Source: JBBIWA01 sp037439425
GTDB taxonomy: Bacteria > Acidobacteriota > Blastocatellia > RBC074
Direction of reading: 5' to 3'
DNA length: 64,000 nucleotides
Assembly (NCBI GenBank): GCA_037439425.1
Contig: JBBIWA010000011.1
Location: forward strand, 43,173 to 107,172
Positions 44,029 through 52,595 of the stretch are shown one piece after another. The number at the start of each line of letters is the position of its first letter. Position 1 is the stretch's first letter. The position numbers were made by a program, and so were the translations under genes. The notes below the pieces were generated by a model that had not been told where the DNA came from, searched no databases, and saw nothing but the letters and a program-made list of their open reading frames with translations.

Positions 44029-44418
44029 TCAGTGCTCCTCTGTTTCCAAAATGACCTGCGCGATAGCCTGTTCTGCTGAATGCGAAAGCGAAAGGTGAGC
44101 GCGCCTGACGCCGAGTTGTTTGATCAGCTCAGCAGCACGACCGTGAAATTCAAGCTGCGGCGCGCCTTCGTTTGATGATATGATCTCGATCTCATGCCAG
44201 GCCAATGCCGTAACCGGCGTGGCTGCACCGATGGCTTTGCGCGCCGCTTCTTTGGCGGCAAAGCGCGCAGCGTAACGTTCAGCCCGTCGCGCGGATGCTT
44301 CACAGTAGGCAGTTTCACGCTCAGTGAAGATATGGCCGATGAAGCGCGCTCCATGCCGCGCGATGGCGCGTTCCAGGCGTGCGATTTCTATGATGTCTAT
44401 GCCAATACCGATGATCAT
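44029..44418 (-). CDS. acpS: Holo-[acyl-carrier-protein] synthase
   Basis: AcpS moves phosphopantetheine from CoA to the serine of acyl carrier protein. The 129-residue protein has the two family motifs, GIGIDIIEIARLERA (metal-binding Asp near residue 8) and FAAKEAARKAIG (Glu near residue 57), plus AHLSLSHSAEQAIAQV near the C-terminus. The size is normal. It is divergent from pgeF across a gap rich in a GACTACTGAATGCT repeat and is followed closely by the S9 peptidase. Confidence 0.93.
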   Translation of the reverse strand: MIIGIGIDIIEIARLERAIARHGARFIGHIFTERETAYCEASARRAERYAARFAAKEAARKAIGAATPVTALAWHEIEIISSNEGAPQLEFHGRAAELIKQLGVRRAHLSLSHSAEQAIAQVILETEEH

Positions 44419-44420
44419 AG

Positions 44421-44500
44421 TTGGTAGTCAGTAGTCAGCGTTCAGTAGAAGATCTACCTACCACTGGCTGCTGACTACTGAATGCTGACTACTGAATGCT
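44421..44500. repeat. GACTACTGAATGCT simple repeat between acpS and pgeF
   Basis: Direct units GACTACTGAATGCT twice at the right (44472-44500) and GTAGTCAGTAGTCAGCGTT at the left form an imperfect inverted arrangement about a centre near 44455. It abuts the pgeF start and fills most of the acpS-pgeF divergent spacer, so the promoters of both genes must lie in or around it. Confidence 0.6.
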
Positions 44501-44505
44501 ATCAA

Positions 44506-45324
44506 ATGAGTAACTTCGTTTTTCGCCAACATCAGGAGCTGCTATTTATCGTCTGCGAGCCGTTGGAGCAAGCCGGGTTTAAGAACGCCTTCAGCACGCG
44601 ACTGGGCGGCGTCAGCCAGTTACCTGCCAAGGCGCTGAGCCTAGGCAATTTCAGCCACGATCAGAAAGAACGTGTGCTGGAAAACCGGCGGCGCTTTCTG
44701 CAGGCTATTGGTGCCCCCGGCTGGTGGCTGGTCACCGCCAAACAGGTTCATTCGGCTGCGGTCTGCACGGTACGCAACCCTGAGATAATAGTCAAACGAC
44801 CCGAAACCTGTGATGCGTTGGTAGCCAATGCTGAGCACACACTACTAGCCGTTCAGACGGCTGATTGTTTGCCGATCCTGATTGTGGATGAACGCAAGCG
44901 CGCTTTTGCCGCAGTTCACGCTGGCTGGCGCGGCACGCTTGCCCGCATCGTCGCACGAACCGTCGAGCGCATGCAACTGGAGTTCGACTCTCGGCCAGAG
45001 GACCTGCAAGCCGCTCTCGGCCCGGCTATCGGCGCTTGCTGCTTTGAAGTCGGGCCGGAAGTGCTGGCTGCGTTTCGCCAGGAGTTTGCTTATGCCGAAG
45101 AGCTCATCTCCTGTCAACGAGAGGATGGCAAAGGCTATCTCAATTTAAATCGCGCCAACATACAGCAATTGGTTGACTGTGGGCTTAGCGCAGATAGAAT
45201 TTACGATTGCGCTCTGTGCACTTATTGCCGGAACGAGCTCTTCTTCAGTTATCGGCGCGAGCGCGGCAACCAACATCACGTGGGACGGCTGATGGGAGTG
45301 GTGGGGATCGAACCAAGAGTTTAA
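44506..45324 (+). CDS. pgeF: Polyphenol oxidase / peptidoglycan-editing protein PgeF (YfiH family)
   Basis: The 272-residue protein belongs to the YfiH/PgeF family, whose E. coli member removes amino acid errors from peptidoglycan precursors and which earlier was described as laccase-like. Motifs are STRLGGVSQLPAKALSLG, KQVHSAAV, VQTADCLPILIVD (cysteine), AVHAGWRGTLARIV (His) and GPAIGACCFEVGPEV. The start at 44506 (MSNFVFRQHQ) is preferred over the repeat-encoded 44482. Glu-rich segments are normal for the family. It precedes the TlpA-like gene by 19 bases. Confidence 0.9.
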   Translation: MSNFVFRQHQELLFIVCEPLEQAGFKNAFSTRLGGVSQLPAKALSLGNFSHDQKERVLENRRRFLQAIGAPGWWLVTAKQVHSAAVCTVRNPEIIVKRPETCDALVANAEHTLLAVQTADCLPILIVDERKRAFAAVHAGWRGTLARIVARTVERMQLEFDSRPEDLQAALGPAIGACCFEVGPEVLAAFRQEFAYAEELISCQREDGKGYLNLNRANIQQLVDCGLSADRIYDCALCTYCRNELFFSYRRERGNQHHVGRLMGVVGIEPRV

Positions 45325-45343
45325 TGACATTTCGGGAGTGATA

Positions 45344-46630
45344 ATGAAAATAAAGCTTCTCTCGCTCACGTTGATTTTCTGGCTCGGACTGTGGGGCCAG
45401 CTGAGCGCACAGCAGACCGCTGCCAGCTCCGGGCAGACGACCGAAGCCGATGAAGAGAGCCAATTGCGGCACGCGCTTGAGCGCTCGGGCAGCCAGCAAC
45501 AGTTGGTGGTGAACCTGGAGGAGTATCTTAAAAAGTTCCCCAACGCCCAGCGCCGCTCCGAGATCGAACGCGAAATCTATCGCCTCAGTCTGGAGCTGCG
45601 CGATCGCGACCGCGCAATTGCTTATGGTGAGAGGCTGCTTGCTGATAATGAGCGCGACCTGGAAAAGTTAATGACGCTTGTCGCACTGCTGCAGGAACGG
45701 AAGAAAGAGGGAGATTTGCAGAAAGCGCTCGGCTACGCTGACCGCCTGATTGTGCAGGTAGAGGCGATCTTCGCCGCTAAGAAGCCGGATCGGATCAGTC
45801 AAGAACAATGGCTGGATCGCAAGGATCGGACTCTTGCCTCGGTTTATCTTCTCCGAGGCAAAGTCTACGCCGACCTAAACCAGGATGAGAAAGCCCAAGC
45901 AGATTTGTTGAAAAGCCTTAAGGCCTCGCCGCTAGGAGCCACTGCCTTCCGGCTTGGCGAGCTGGCTGAAAAACGCAAAGCTGTTGACGAAGCGATAGAC
46001 TATTACGTTCAGGCCTTCGTTCTTTCGCTAGAATCAGAGGCTGGGGTCAATCGCCAGGAAGTGCGAGACAAGCTGGGCCGGCTCTACACCTCGAAGCACG
46101 GTGCTGAAGTAGGTCTGGGCGACCGCCTCTTGAAGGCCTATGACGCTTACCTCAAAGAGCGCGAAGCACGACTGGCCAGGATCGAACGCCCCAACATCAA
46201 TGCCGGCGTGGCTGATCCGTTGCAATTCAAATTGACGCGACTTGACGGCTCGACCATCAAGCTGGCCGACTTTCGCGGCAAGGTGATTCTAGTCAATTTC
46301 TGGGCCACCTGGTGTGGGCCCTGCCTGGTGGAAAAGCCACTGCTGGAAAAGACGATGGAGAAATACCAAAACGATCCGGAGGTAGTTTTTCTTGCGCTCT
46401 CTACCGACGAGGATCGCTCGCTGGTCGAACCTTTCCTGAAAAAGCACCAATTCAAACTTCCGGTCGCCTTCGCGGATTACCTCAATGAATATTACGCTGT
46501 TGATGCGATCCCAACGACAATGATTTTTGATCGGCATGGAGAGGTCTCATTTCGGCAGGCTGGCTTCAATCCCAATATAGACTTGGTCGCCTGGTTAAGC
46601 CAAAAGATAGAGGAAGCCAAGAAAAAGTAG
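45344..46630 (+). CDS. Exported TPR protein with C-terminal TlpA-like thioredoxin domain
   Basis: The 428-residue protein has a signal peptide (MKIKLLSLTLIFWLGLWGQL, cleaved after about 24), a long helical TPR-like region (about 45-265), and a C-terminal TlpA/AhpC-type thioredoxin domain (about 280-425). The redox motif is WATWCGPCLVEKP with CGPC near residue 321, and the cis-Pro is in AIPTTMIFD. It is probably an anchored periplasmic disulfide reductant. GGGAGTGATA precedes ATG 45344. The TlpA half has the normal length; the TPR half suggests protein partners. It is convergent with the slt gene. Confidence 0.85.
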   Translation: MKIKLLSLTLIFWLGLWGQLSAQQTAASSGQTTEADEESQLRHALERSGSQQQLVVNLEEYLKKFPNAQRRSEIEREIYRLSLELRDRDRAIAYGERLLADNERDLEKLMTLVALLQERKKEGDLQKALGYADRLIVQVEAIFAAKKPDRISQEQWLDRKDRTLASVYLLRGKVYADLNQDEKAQADLLKSLKASPLGATAFRLGELAEKRKAVDEAIDYYVQAFVLSLESEAGVNRQEVRDKLGRLYTSKHGAEVGLGDRLLKAYDAYLKEREARLARIERPNINAGVADPLQFKLTRLDGSTIKLADFRGKVILVNFWATWCGPCLVEKPLLEKTMEKYQNDPEVVFLALSTDEDRSLVEPFLKKHQFKLPVAFADYLNEYYAVDAIPTTMIFDRHGEVSFRQAGFNPNIDLVAWLSQKIEEAKKK

Positions 46631-46673
46631 TGCGGATGACCAAGCGCTGAGCTCAAAACTCCGAAATTGCAGC

Positions 46674-48908
46674 TCACTGTTCAGGCACATTTGCGCGGAA
46701 GCGGCCCTGCTGGTCGTAAAGCCGCTGGTATTGACGGGCATTGCGATAGACGCCCTGCACATAGAGGCGCGTCTCTGTAATCGGGATGCTTTCGACCCAC
46801 TCCTCGATTTCCGCCGCAGGCAGCTCACGCAACCAGCGCGCAACGCGCGTCGGGCCGCCGTTGTAAGCGGCGACCAGATACTCGAAGCGGCCAAACTGAC
46901 TGCTGAGCTGCGCGATGTAAGCCGTGCCAAGCTGGATGTTGAGAATCGGATCGTAAAGGTCAGAGGCGCGCACCGACCGGCCGCCAATCCCGTACCTGCG
47001 CGCGACCAGACGGCCAGTGGAAGGGAGCAGCTGCATCAATCCGAGAGCGCCTGCGCGGCTGCGCGCCTGCGGGTTGAAGATAGACTCCTGACGAATCAGG
47101 CCAGCTATCAGATATGGATCGAGATTGTGGCGGCGCGACTCTTGCTGAATTGTCTCCCACCACTTGAGCGGATAAAAGACTGCCCAGACTTCACGCGTCA
47201 TCTCTTCCGGCAACGCCTGCGCGTAATCGGGAAAGGCGCGTCTGAGCGCATTGATCGCGGCTGCATTCTCATTGCGGGCTTGATAGATCTGCGCGATGCG
47301 CAGGTTGACGATGGGCGAATTGGGAGAGTGCTTGCTGGCTTCTTCCAGCTCACCAAGCGCCAGTTGCTGAAGGCCGATGCTGAGGAGTTGCTCGGCTTTC
47401 TTGACGCGCTCTCGGTCCTGCGGCCGGATCGTTTCCACCACAGGAGCATTGTCATAGAGATTAGCGATGGCGCGGCCCAGTGTGGAATCTGCCTTGTAGG
47501 GGGGGGCTTTTACACCCTCTTGTTCGAGCTGCGCGATCCGGCGTTCGGCATTGTAGCCATACCAGCCCGCGCCATAGCGCCTCAGCAGTGCCCGATAAAG
47601 TGCCAGCGCTTGTCCCTTCTCACCAGCCCGCTCCGAGGAAAGCGCGCTCCAGAAGGCGGCCTTGCCACGATTGTCGGTCACCTTGCCATACTCGGCCAAA
47701 TGCTCGATGAGCAATTTCGCGGCCAGGGGGTAATTCTTCACAGTGTAGGCGCGCCAGGCCAACCAGAAGTGGGCCGTCGAGGCATTTTCATTGCGCGGAA
47801 ATTCTCGGACCAGTTGCTGATAGTAATCAGCAGCTTGTGTCCCCTGGTTGTTCTTCTCGTAATAGTTCCCAATCAGGTAAAGCAAGGAACCAAGGCGGGG
47901 ACTGGAGGGGGCAACCTGACGCAGCTGGGCCAAGGCTTGCAGCATCGCACTCTCGCGCCGCAATTGGCAATTGGTTGCGCCGAGATAATAAAGCACCTCG
48001 GCCATCTCCTTTGGCGTGCGTGCGCGAACGCGCGCGAGCGCTTCCAGGGCTTGTGCATAGGAGCCACCTTCGTAGTAGCTGATTCCAGCCTGCAGCCAGG
48101 CTTCATCACTCGCGGCTGAAGGGAGCTGGCGTGCCAGTTGGGCATAGGTCTCAGCCGCTACCAGATAGAGACCCAACAGGTAGAGCCTGTCCGCGCGCCG
48201 GCGCAGCTCGGCGGCATCGGCCGGATCGAGGGAAGAGCCGAGTGCGCTCAAGCGGGCCTGGACGCTTGAGGCTTCCTGAGACTCAGGAGCGTCAAAGTAG
48301 ATCTTCCGCAGAAGAGCAATGGCCCGGTCTCTTCGGCCTAACTTTTCTAAAGCCTCCGCCTGGAGTTTGAGCGCCGTTGGATCATTGACCGCCACCAGAG
48401 CGTCCAGACGCTCAATCGCCGCCTGATAAGCGCCGCGCGCGAAGGCCATTCCGGCCGCCTGCAAAGCGGCCGGACGCCGAAGCAATGAGGTAGGATAGAC
48501 TTCTGCTAATCGCCTGAAGGCGGCCTCGGCTTCCTCGTGACGTCCTATTTGCAGCAAAGCCTGGCCGCGGTGGTATAGGGCGTAATCCCCAAGCGCGCTG
48601 TGCCGGGCAATCATCGCCTCATCAAGTAACGCAGCGGCAGCCGTATAGTCTTTAGCTTGCAATCGCAGATAGCCGCGCAGCAGTCGCGCTAGCGCAGCCT
48701 CTTCGGTTTCCGGGAAATCCTGTTCGAGCTGCCGCAACTGAGTTTCTGAGCCAGCAGCTGCAGCCGCACGCAAGCTGGCGCGAGCTCTCTCTTGCCAACT
48801 GGCTCTAGTTTGGCTGGTAGCCGTTTCCCCTACGGGCCCAAATCCTGGCAGGAAGAGAGCGAAAACGAGGAGGGAAAGAACAAGCGTTACCCACGCGCTA
48901 ACTTTCAT
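46674..48908 (-). CDS. Soluble-type lytic transglycosylase with TPR-like N-terminal superhelix
   Basis: The 744-residue protein starts at ATG 48908 (MKVSAWVTLVLSLLVFALFL, a signal peptide) behind AGGAG; the longer frame to 49028 has no start support. Residues 45-560 are helical repeats (ALYHRGQALLQIGRHEEAEA, AFWSALSSERAGEKGQALA) as in the ring-shaped U-domain of Slt70. The C-terminal Slt domain (about 590-735) has the catalytic Glu in GLIRQESIFNPQARS, then GLMQLLPSTGRLVA and LVAAYNGGPTRVARWL. It cuts peptidoglycan glycan strands with formation of 1,6-anhydro ends. Confidence 0.92.
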   Translation of the reverse strand: MKVSAWVTLVLSLLVFALFLPGFGPVGETATSQTRASWQERARASLRAAAAAGSETQLRQLEQDFPETEEAALARLLRGYLRLQAKDYTAAAALLDEAMIARHSALGDYALYHRGQALLQIGRHEEAEAAFRRLAEVYPTSLLRRPAALQAAGMAFARGAYQAAIERLDALVAVNDPTALKLQAEALEKLGRRDRAIALLRKIYFDAPESQEASSVQARLSALGSSLDPADAAELRRRADRLYLLGLYLVAAETYAQLARQLPSAASDEAWLQAGISYYEGGSYAQALEALARVRARTPKEMAEVLYYLGATNCQLRRESAMLQALAQLRQVAPSSPRLGSLLYLIGNYYEKNNQGTQAADYYQQLVREFPRNENASTAHFWLAWRAYTVKNYPLAAKLLIEHLAEYGKVTDNRGKAAFWSALSSERAGEKGQALALYRALLRRYGAGWYGYNAERRIAQLEQEGVKAPPYKADSTLGRAIANLYDNAPVVETIRPQDRERVKKAEQLLSIGLQQLALGELEEASKHSPNSPIVNLRIAQIYQARNENAAAINALRRAFPDYAQALPEEMTREVWAVFYPLKWWETIQQESRRHNLDPYLIAGLIRQESIFNPQARSRAGALGLMQLLPSTGRLVARRYGIGGRSVRASDLYDPILNIQLGTAYIAQLSSQFGRFEYLVAAYNGGPTRVARWLRELPAAEIEEWVESIPITETRLYVQGVYRNARQYQRLYDQQGRFRANVPEQ

Positions 48909-49043
48909 GAGGCATACTCCTAAACCACAGGAATGGAGGGGGCAAGTAGTTAGAGCGAATTTTGCGGGATCAGGTTCGCTCAAGTCTGGCGAAGATGACA
49001 AGGAGGGGGCATTTTCTTCCTTCTTCACCAGTTAATATTTTCT

Positions 49044-50507
49044 TCACACTGGCACGGTCGGCCCCGGACAGCCGCGACCGAGTTTAGCCGGGTCACCTTC
49101 ACCGAGAGTATGCACTAACTCATCATAGAAGTAATCGAACTTAGCGGCGACTGAAGGCGCGACTCGTTTCTCATACATCTGGCGGCTGCGGTCAATATCA
49201 TCCTTCAGCCGCTCATAAAGATCGTAGTTGCGACGGCCTTCGGCGACCTTGGCCTCATTATAGAGTTTAATCTCTGACACCAGCAGGCGGGCGAAACGGC
49301 GGGCGTCATTGTGCGCTCGCACCTCAGCTTCACCAGAAGAATCCAGGATGGTGGTAGTGCGCGTCTTGGGTTCAACCGGCGGGGGAGCTTCGGCCGTGGT
49401 TTTTTCTCGTTCTTCTGCTATAGGCTGCGCCACCGACCCCATAGCTGCCCCTTGAGCAAGAGTCCTTTCGCCAGCGGCGCTGACTGATTGAGCCTCTATC
49501 GGCGGCTCATCTCCCATCCCGGTGAAAAATTGAGGGCTCTGCTGCGGCGCTTCGGGCATCGGGGGTGGTGAAGCAGTAGGAGCCACCGATGAAACGAATT
49601 GAGTGGTCTGGACTGTCGGCACTTGTTCGGTGGGGCGCGCCTGCTCAGCGCTGCGGCGAATTGGCATCAACTCGATCGCCATGCTGGTGACGCGCAGCAG
49701 CGCTTCCAGGGCTTCGATATTGATCGCTTCAGCTGACTGCAAAGGAGCATCGGCATAAAGCACTGCCGCCGTCTTGCCCCGCACGACGAGCGGCACAGCC
49801 ACTGCATATTCGGGTGACGGCAAACAATAGTGGCGCAGCACTAACGAGTGATCCGCGTAAGCATCAGGCCGGCCCGCGACGGGGCGCTGCCCGTCGTGTG
49901 CGGCGCGCAGCAGCGTATCGGCTTGTATCGGCACCACCAGCGAACGCACGGTCTCATCATTCAGTCCATTGCTGAAGCCACAGGCCTTCCAGCCGATCGC
50001 ATTGCCGCTCTTGATCACGAAAAAGACCAGCCGCGGCGCGAAGTGGGCAGCCCGCGAAACCAGAGCAGTGAGCGCTTTTGACTGAGTGCGCTGGGAATCA
50101 ATCTCTTCGATAGCAGCTTTGAACAAATCAAAGCCGGATGGCGTAGTTGAGACCACCACTCTGGGACTGCTACCCATGGCCGGTTGCTCAATAGACTCCA
50201 GACGCTCTTGCAACTGGTGAATTTGTGTTGCAGCTTCGCCACGCACCTGCTCAATCCGTTTCTGGAAATCACGCTCGGCCTGACTGAGCGCCTCCTTTAG
50301 ATGTTGATCGAAGTAGTCGCTCAAGCTCGCCGCCTCACTGGGTGTCACTGCTGGATTGATCTGCTGCAGAAGCTGCCCGCAGGCTTCGTTGAAGGTGGTC
50401 TGCAAGCGCCGGATGGCGGCTTCAAGAGCACTAAAACGGTTGGCCAGCAATTGGCTGACTCCTTGCTGTAGCTGCTCTTCCCAACTCTGATGCTCGTCCT
50501 GGTACAC
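49044..50507 (-). CDS. GAF-like domain protein with long linker and conserved charged C-terminus
   Basis: The 487-residue protein begins at GTG 50507, behind GGAGGGTAAC. A coiled-coil N-terminus (about 5-110) leads into a GAF-like domain (about 125-275, with AVPLVVRGKTAAVLYADAPL). A Pro/Thr/Gln-rich linker (about 285-385) follows. The compact C-terminus (about 400-485) has AHNDARRFARLLVSEIKLYN and EKRVAPSVAAKFDYFYDELV. That tail appears conserved-looking and stands apart from the linker. There is no output domain that I can name, so it may be a signal-sensing adaptor. Slt and this gene are separated by 135 bases. Confidence 0.6.
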   Translation of the reverse strand: MYQDEHQSWEEQLQQGVSQLLANRFSALEAAIRRLQTTFNEACGQLLQQINPAVTPSEAASLSDYFDQHLKEALSQAERDFQKRIEQVRGEAATQIHQLQERLESIEQPAMGSSPRVVVSTTPSGFDLFKAAIEEIDSQRTQSKALTALVSRAAHFAPRLVFFVIKSGNAIGWKACGFSNGLNDETVRSLVVPIQADTLLRAAHDGQRPVAGRPDAYADHSLVLRHYCLPSPEYAVAVPLVVRGKTAAVLYADAPLQSAEAINIEALEALLRVTSMAIELMPIRRSAEQARPTEQVPTVQTTQFVSSVAPTASPPPMPEAPQQSPQFFTGMGDEPPIEAQSVSAAGERTLAQGAAMGSVAQPIAEEREKTTAEAPPPVEPKTRTTTILDSSGEAEVRAHNDARRFARLLVSEIKLYNEAKVAEGRRNYDLYERLKDDIDRSRQMYEKRVAPSVAAKFDYFYDELVHTLGEGDPAKLGRGCPGPTVPV

Positions 50508-50742
50508 TGTTACCCTCCGTTCAAATTCTGCGAAGCTTCGAGGATGTGAATGATCATTGCTTCGGTGCAGGGCGATTGGCTTTTCGGCGCTGATTTACAA
50601 TAGATCGCTTGAGCAGTGTTAATGTCAGATCAGATGATCTCACTTAAGTCTCTCTTCATCTGGAACGCGATTCACTTTTAGTTCTCGCGATCCGACAAAA
50701 CACACTCAGGAAAGCACTTTATTATCGCCAGTTAACAAATGG

Positions 50743-51280
50743 TTGTCAATAATACATTTGCGCCAGGGTGCCTGTCAGGACCAGTTTCGCTTGGCCCGCG
50801 TGGTCGACTACAAAGGCTGCCGGGTCTTCCAGTATGTGACCCAAAAAAAGGTGAGGCTGACGGACCCAAAACGCAGACAACGCCGTCCGCAGCGGCAAGC
50901 TCACCTACCAGATCGTACCCGGACGCCCGCTGAGGTGGCGACTGAGTTGGGCGCAGGTGGGGGATGCCAAGGGCCGCTACCTAAGGGCGCTTGTGGAGCA
51001 ACTTGCCGTCCCAGCTCAGCGCTGAGCTACCGTCCTCTGGTAGTACTGGCACTGGCTTATTGAAGCCTGCTTTAAACTGCTCACACGGGCCGAACAGCGA
51101 GCTGAAGAATGGCGGCAAGGGACCGCCGCACGGCTGCTGGTAGGGGCACAAAGCTGTGTCATCGTCTGGGTGCTGATGCAGCGGGACGAGCTGCGGGCGT
51201 GCTTGCTCATCGGCTTGAGCGGTCCTACACCCGGCCGGGAGGAGGGGGCCAGACGTGGAGTGATTGAAGCACAGGGTTGA
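50743..51280 (+). pseudogene. Decayed IS4-type DDE transposase remnant
   Basis: The frame from 50743 encodes RLARVVDYKGCRVFQYVTQK and KVRLTDPKRRQRRPQ. A +1 shift near 50894 leads to GKLTYQIVPGRPLRWRLSWA and VGDAKGRYLRALVEQL. In-frame stops at 51023 (TGA) and 51041 (TAG) interrupt LW-YWHWLIEACFKLL, the WYYWxWxIExxFKLLK region of IS4-like transposases with its acidic Glu. The frame then runs on as EEWRQGTAARLLVGAQSCVI to a stop at 51278. The N-terminal third is missing and no terminal repeats were found. The gene is dead. The rest of 50508-50742 and 51281-51539 shows no gene. Confidence 0.75.
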
Positions 51281-51539
51281 CGCTCAGGAATGGGCTGCGC
51301 AGGCGGAGTAGAGAAGTGAGCCAGCGGCCCCGCCCGGGACAATTAACAGCCTGGATGACATCAACTTGTCTGCACCACTTGACAGGAGCCTAAGGAGATA
51401 GTTTCATATCTTCCCTATCTTGAGACTCACACTATTGCTTTAAGGCAGGGGCCTGGGGCTGCTCTCAGGCGGTAGGGTCTTAACCACTACTTGAGAGCAC
51501 CCGAGGAGTAGGCGGTCACCAGCGCGAGGAGAGATTTCG

Positions 51540-52187
51540 ATGATCCGTCGTCACCTGATTCTGAGTCTTCCCCTCCTGCTTCTGACAATATTGATCTGCC
51601 TGCTTCTGGTGTGGGCCTCAATTCACGGCTATGATCAGCGGATCATCACCACCGCAGAGGCAGTTGATACCAGCCAGTGGGAGCATCCGCGGGTGGCCAT
51701 TGTCTTCGGAGCCAGCGTCTACAGCAACGGCTTGCTTTCTCCCATGCTCGAAGACCGTGTCAAGACTGCGCTTTGGCTTTACCGCGCGCAAAAAATAGAT
51801 CGTATCCTCGTCTCTGGAGATAACCGGACTTTGAATTACAATGAGCCGAAAGCTATGCAGGATTACCTGCTCAGACACTCGGTCAAAGCAGAGGATGTGG
51901 TGGTGGATTATGCTGGGCGCTCGACTTACGAAACCTGCCTGCGAGCGCGCGAAATTTTCGGCCTGCGGCGCGCCTTGCTCGTGACGCAGAAGTTTCACCT
52001 GCCTCGCGCACTCTACCTGGCCAACAAACTCGGAATTGACGCCTATGGTGTGGTGGCTGATCATCAAACGTATGGCTCGCTCGGCTATCAGCTCACGCGC
52101 GAGCTGGGCGCTCAACTCAAGGCTTACTACAACATCCACTTCTCTCCGCCGCCCACTGTGTTAGGTGAAAAATTGCCGATCGAATAG
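51540..52187 (+). CDS. SanA/YdcF (DUF218) family membrane-anchored protein
   Basis: The 215-residue protein has an N-terminal membrane anchor (about 5-28, LILSLPLLLLTILICLLLVW) and an ElyC/SanA/YdcF domain: VAIVFGASVYSNGLLSPMLE, LVSGDNRTLNYNEPKAMQDY, DYAGRSTYETCLRAREIFG and LLVTQKFHLPRALYLANKLG. SanA-type proteins affect envelope barrier function and vancomycin sensitivity in enterobacteria; the reaction is not known. GAGGAGAG precedes the start. It follows the dead transposase and precedes the pheA leader region. Confidence 0.88.
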   Translation: MIRRHLILSLPLLLLTILICLLLVWASIHGYDQRIITTAEAVDTSQWEHPRVAIVFGASVYSNGLLSPMLEDRVKTALWLYRAQKIDRILVSGDNRTLNYNEPKAMQDYLLRHSVKAEDVVVDYAGRSTYETCLRAREIFGLRRALLVTQKFHLPRALYLANKLGIDAYGVVADHQTYGSLGYQLTRELGAQLKAYYNIHFSPPPTVLGEKLPIE

Positions 52188-52301
52188 TCTGGAGCTGGCA
52201 ACCAATTAAGCATATCCACTACCCGCAGCCTGGATAGCGAAGTAGCAGCAGGTCAAGTTTTAGGCCCCGGGCTGCCGCAGGCCAGCTACTGATTGCTCAC
52301 C

Positions 52302-52330
52302 TTGACAGCTGGCCTGGATTGGCCGATAAT
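52302..52330 (+). promoter_or_regulatory. Near-consensus sigma-70 promoter of the pheA-aroF leader
   Basis: The -35 box TTGACA (52302-52307) and the -10 box GATAAT (52325-52330) are 17 bases apart, five of six and six of six consensus positions being met. Transcription would start near 52337, about 25 bases before the leader peptide ATG at 52362. It lies 115 bases after the SanA-like gene and drives the attenuator region. Confidence 0.75.
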
Positions 52331-52361
52331 GCCGCCCGTTGTCGCAGATGTGTGATTGTTT

Positions 52362-52499
52362 ATGGCCAGCCGATTAGCCACCAATTTTGAGCGTGCTGCC
52401 CTCCCGCTGCGCGCAGTGCCTCCGTTTGCGCGCCTCTGCTATCGCGTGTTCGTGTTTACCTTTAGCCTGCCCAGAGGGACCGGCGGCTCGGTTACCTGA
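52362..52499 (+). CDS. Phe/Tyr-rich leader peptide of the pheA-aroF attenuator
   Basis: The 45-codon frame runs from ATG 52362 to TGA 52497-52499. Residues 22-34 hold four Phe (codons at 52425, 52449, 52455, 52461) and one Tyr (52440), with FVFTFSLP at the end, recalling the E. coli pheL peptide ending in Phe-rich sequence. It lies immediately upstream of mutually exclusive hairpins and an intrinsic terminator in front of prephenate dehydratase. The ribosome site before the ATG is weak; a GTG at 52416 would also give a 27-residue peptide with the same cluster. It is a regulatory peptide and not expected to function on its own. Confidence 0.7.
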   Translation: MASRLATNFERAALPLRAVPPFARLCYRVFVFTFSLPRGTGGSVT

Positions 52500-52563
52500 T
52501 CCCAGCGTCAAACGCCGAGCTTGAAGTGACGGCCCCTCTTTCCCAGACGAAAGAGGGGCTTTT
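52433..52563 (+). promoter_or_regulatory. Transcription attenuator with alternative hairpins
   Basis: Segment 1 CCTCT (52433-52437, inside the leader frame) can pair with AGAGG of segment 2 (52473-52477). Segment 2, AGAGGG (52473-52478) plus CCG and GCTCGG (52486-52491), can pair instead with segment 3, CCGAGC (52515-52520) plus CGG and CCCTCT (52534-52539). Segment 3 also forms the terminator with segment 4. A ribosome stalled at the Phe/Tyr codons 52440-52463 would cover segment 1, free segment 2 and so prevent the terminator. This is the layout of classical amino acid attenuators. Confidence 0.7.
52532..52563 (+). terminator. Intrinsic terminator of the pheA leader
   Basis: GCCCCTCTTT (52532-52541) pairs perfectly with AAAGAGGGGC (52550-52559) across an eight-base loop, followed by TTTT (52560-52563). 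The 5' arm is also complementary to the AAGAGAGGGGCC that carries the pheA ribosome site (about 52584-52595), so it could also block translation start. Confidence 0.85.
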
Positions 52564-52595
52564 CAGTTTATTGGGCCATTAGAAAGAGAGGGGCC

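Noticed and set aside
52471..52491. T-box riboswitch before pheA
   Set aside because: AGAGGGACCGGCGG loosely recalls the T-box AGGGTGGnACCGCG, but the TGGn that reads the tRNA end is missing, and the Phe-rich leader frame explains the structures better.
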